Positions 4,864 through 6,700 of a DNA stretch of 6,700 bases are shown here, one piece after another. Source of the stretch: Oscillospiraceae bacterium (GTDB taxonomy: Bacteria > Bacillota_A > Clostridia > Oscillospirales > Ruminococcaceae). A model generated the notes under the pieces. It searched no databases, had not been told where the DNA came from, and was given only the letters and a program-made list of their open reading frames with translations. The stretch is from positions 1-6,700 of the forward strand of contig JAFPQL010000052.1 of the NCBI GenBank assembly GCA_017414145.1. The letters are read 5' to 3'. Within the stretch, counting starts at the first letter, position 1. Each line of letters starts with the position of its first letter. The position numbers were made by a program, and so were the translations under genes.

Positions 4864-6048
4864 TCAGTGGCCGGCAGAGGTCAGCGGAAGCCGGTGTGCC
4901 GCCTCGCTGTACCGGATCTGCCGGATGAGCGCGGCAAGCAGTGCCGTCACAACCGCAAAGCCTGCCTCGATGCAGAGTGCCGCTGCGACATCGCTGCCGC
5001 GGAACGGGTCGGTACCCTCCAGCATCTGATTGACACGGATGTACCAGTACGCGGGCAGGAACCGCGCCGCCTTCAGCACGCCGCTGCCGAGCATCGACTG
5101 CTCGACGAAAACGCCGCACAGAAAGCTCATGCCGAGCGAAACCACCTGCGTGATGATGTTGATGAGCTGCACGCCGGGCTGGAAGGACGCAACCAGCACC
5201 GCCAGCGCCGCGGAAAACAGCGAGAAGATCAGGCTGTTGAGGACGGCAATCCACGCATATCCGCGGTACATCCCGCCGTTCATGAACATTCCCGCCGCGA
5301 CGAACAGCAGCCAGATGCCGAGGAAGCACACGGCACAGCCCGCGAAAATCTGCGCGGTGCAGGCGCTCTGCCGGATGCCCGAACAGTTTGTGCGGTACCG
5401 GATCTCCTTCCGCATGATCGTCAGCAGCACGGGGCCGAGCGTGTTCATCAGCAGGCAGAGGAGAATGTAGGGCAGATACCGGAAGAAAAACGCCGCGTTT
5501 TTCGGCAGGATGCCGCCGGCGTTCTGCTCAAACACTGCCGTTTTCACCTCGGTCTGCTCCGAGAGCGTGCTGCCGGCGTGCGCGACGGCGTCCGGCAGTG
5601 ACATTCCGCCGGCTTCATAGGCCGAGACTACGCCGGCGTATTCGTCGAGGAACTGCATCATCAGCACATAGGAATAGCTGTCGTGCAGGTGCAGGCTCTC
5701 AAAGAGCCCGTCCGTCTGCTGCGCGGCGAGCTTCTCCGCATAGCCCTTCCGGACGGTCAGGACGAAGCTCACGCGCTCATAATACAGCGCATCGAGCAGC
5801 GTGTCACGGGTGTTTTCGAGGGTGACCAGATGATGCCGGTTCCCGATCAGATCGCAGAGTGCGCGGCTGGCGTCCGTACCGTCCTCGTCAAAGATGCAGA
5901 TGTTCATTTTTGTATCTTCAAACTTCTCCGCGGTGCTGTCGCTGCTCAGCGTCATCGCCACGGAAATCGCCAGAAATACAAGCAGATAGATCATCGCAAC
6001 GGGTGCCTTCCGGCGCAGCACCTTGAGATAGGCCTTAAATACTGGCAT
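4864..6048 (-). CDS. ABC-2 type transporter permease with large external domain
   Basis: 394-residue membrane subunit of an ABC exporter. The N-terminal basic segment and membrane helix (about 17-34) are followed by a roughly 150-residue external domain (36-187). Five further helices lie at about 189-211, 231-253, 264-289, 294-315 and 352-375. This is the ABC2_membrane_3 layout, and RFLPAYWYIRVNQML before the last helix is typical of clostridial members. No nucleotide-binding motif is present, so a separate ATPase is needed. Family members export drugs, lantibiotics or other peptides, or envelope components; the substrate is unknown. GGAGGAG (6060-6054) ends five bases before the start and lies inside the last codons of the upstream permease (RRRKYASI), with a 14-base overlap, so translation is probably coupled. 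The pair is likely to form a heterodimer. Confidence 0.88.
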   Translation of the reverse strand: MPVFKAYLKVLRRKAPVAMIYLLVFLAISVAMTLSSDSTAEKFEDTKMNICIFDEDGTDASRALCDLIGNRHHLVTLENTRDTLLDALYYERVSFVLTVRKGYAEKLAAQQTDGLFESLHLHDSYSYVLMMQFLDEYAGVVSAYEAGGMSLPDAVAHAGSTLSEQTEVKTAVFEQNAGGILPKNAAFFFRYLPYILLCLLMNTLGPVLLTIMRKEIRYRTNCSGIRQSACTAQIFAGCAVCFLGIWLLFVAAGMFMNGGMYRGYAWIAVLNSLIFSLFSAALAVLVASFQPGVQLINIITQVVSLGMSFLCGVFVEQSMLGSGVLKAARFLPAYWYIRVNQMLEGTDPFRGSDVAAALCIEAGFAVVTALLAALIRQIRYSEAAHRLPLTSAGH

Positions 6049-6700
6049 ATTTTCTCCTCCGTGTCATGCAGATGCCGAGTACGGCGAACAGCAGCGTATA
6101 CAGGAGCATCATGCAGATTTTCTCGCGGAACCGGGTATAGTCGCTGTAAAGGTTCAGGCAGTAGAAGCAGTCCGAGATGATCGCGGCGGGATTGATGCGG
6201 TTGAACCAGGGGGCTTTTGCCGCGATGACCGCCTTGATGTTGCCGATCATCAGGCCGCTCAGGAAGCAGAGCGTCATGGTGACGGCGGTTACGATGCCGG
6301 TTTTCGTGTCGGTGCTGACACGCCCGATCGAGCCGACGAAAAAGCCCATCGTCACGCCCATGCAGCCGGCGAGCACGGCAGCCAGATAGACGAGCGGGAG
6401 CTTGCTGCCGAAGTCCACGCCCAGCACGAAGGCCTGAAAGCTCACGCAGATGACCATGCAGACGGTATGCGCGAGATAGCTCGCGGTGAGGCTGGCAGCG
6501 ATACTGACGGACCTGCGCGTCGGAGAGCAGCATTTTCTGGCGCCGAGCGCGGAGAGATTTGCCTGATTCTGCGTACAGATATGCAGCCCGGTCGTAGTGC
6601 CGAACAGCGCGACCATCGCAATCAGGTTGTGGAAAAACTGGATGTACGGATCGGGGTTGCCCTCCGTGACGGGCAGCTCCGTGCAGGCGGTGACCTCCGC
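6035..6700 (-). CDS. ABC-2 type transporter permease, C-terminal part (5' end outside window)
   Basis: The minus-strand frame stays open to the right edge, giving 221 visible residues. An internal Met at 6616 is not a likely start because PDPYIQFFHNLIA and the membrane helix run straight through it. Helices lie at about 19-42, 66-93, 100-124, 133-153 and 195-213 of the visible part. LSGLMIGNIKAV and INPAAIISDCFYCLNLYSD are characteristic of the clostridial ABC-2 permease type. The missing N-terminus should hold the first helix and an external domain, as in the downstream partner. It ends TAA at 6035 and overlaps the next permease by 14 bases. The cognate ATPase gene probably lies upstream, beyond position 6700. 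Confidence 0.88.
   Translation of the reverse strand, partial: AEVTACTELPVTEGNPDPYIQFFHNLIAMVALFGTTTGLHICTQNQANLSALGARKCCSPTRRSVSIAASLTASYLAHTVCMVICVSFQAFVLGVDFGSKLPLVYLAAVLAGCMGVTMGFFVGSIGRVSTDTKTGIVTAVTMTLCFLSGLMIGNIKAVIAAKAPWFNRINPAAIISDCFYCLNLYSDYTRFREKICMMLLYTLLFAVLGICMTRRRKYASI

Noticed and set aside
4852..5601. Plus-strand ORFs of 249 and 165 codons opposite the ABC-2 permeases (4852-5601 and 5683-6180)
   Set aside because: They are low-complexity, Arg/His/Gln-rich translations without ribosome sites. The minus strand encodes clear membrane helices and overlapping operon structure.

Overview
The window looks like a chromosomal segment from a plant-polysaccharide-degrading Clostridia member of the Ruminococcus / Oscillospiraceae type. 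The evidence is a cellobiose-phosphorylase-like C-terminus followed by a small secreted dockerin protein, strong GGAGG-type ribosome binding sites, sigma-A-type TTGACA/TATAAT promoters with TG-extended -10 boxes, and a GC-rich codon bias. The species assignment is inference; no rRNA or marker gene is present.

Layout, left to right. (1) Positions 2-406 (+): the 3' end of a GH94 disaccharide phosphorylase, closed by a hairpin terminator. (2) 590-1134 (+): a strong promoter, a leader with two overlapping hairpins, and a 147-residue exported protein that is essentially a signal peptide plus one divergent type I dockerin. (3) 1135-1544: a gene-poor stretch of about 410 bases. It holds an 18-codon ORF whose start region resembles that of the dockerin gene, a terminator, a heptamer tandem repeat, GC-rich inverted repeats, and the promoter and leader of the next gene. 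(4) 1545-3017 (+): a membrane-anchored HtrA/DegP serine protease with one PDZ domain, with its own terminator. (5) 3119-3272 (-): a tRNA-Thr(CGU) unit with a consensus promoter and a terminator. (6) 3336-4806 (+): a promoter diverging from the tRNA and a 449-residue two-pass membrane protein. Its external domain resembles a SipW-type (S26) signal peptidase that has lost its catalytic residues, and its cytoplasmic tail carries nine tandem 9-residue repeats. (7) 4814-4853: a terminator hairpin between converging genes. (8) 4864-6700 (-): two translationally coupled ABC-2 permease genes, the first running off the right edge; the matching ATPase is not visible and probably lies beyond position 6700.

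Functional links are loose. The phosphorylase and the dockerin protein both fit cellulose use, inside the cell and at the cell surface respectively. HtrA and the repeat-tailed protein both sit at the membrane, but separate promoters and terminators bound almost every gene, so most are monocistronic. The only clear operon is the ABC-2 pair. No mobile element, CRISPR array or phage gene was seen. The most unusual item is the degenerate signal-peptidase-like membrane protein with its 27-bp repeat array and its oddly placed ribosome binding site.
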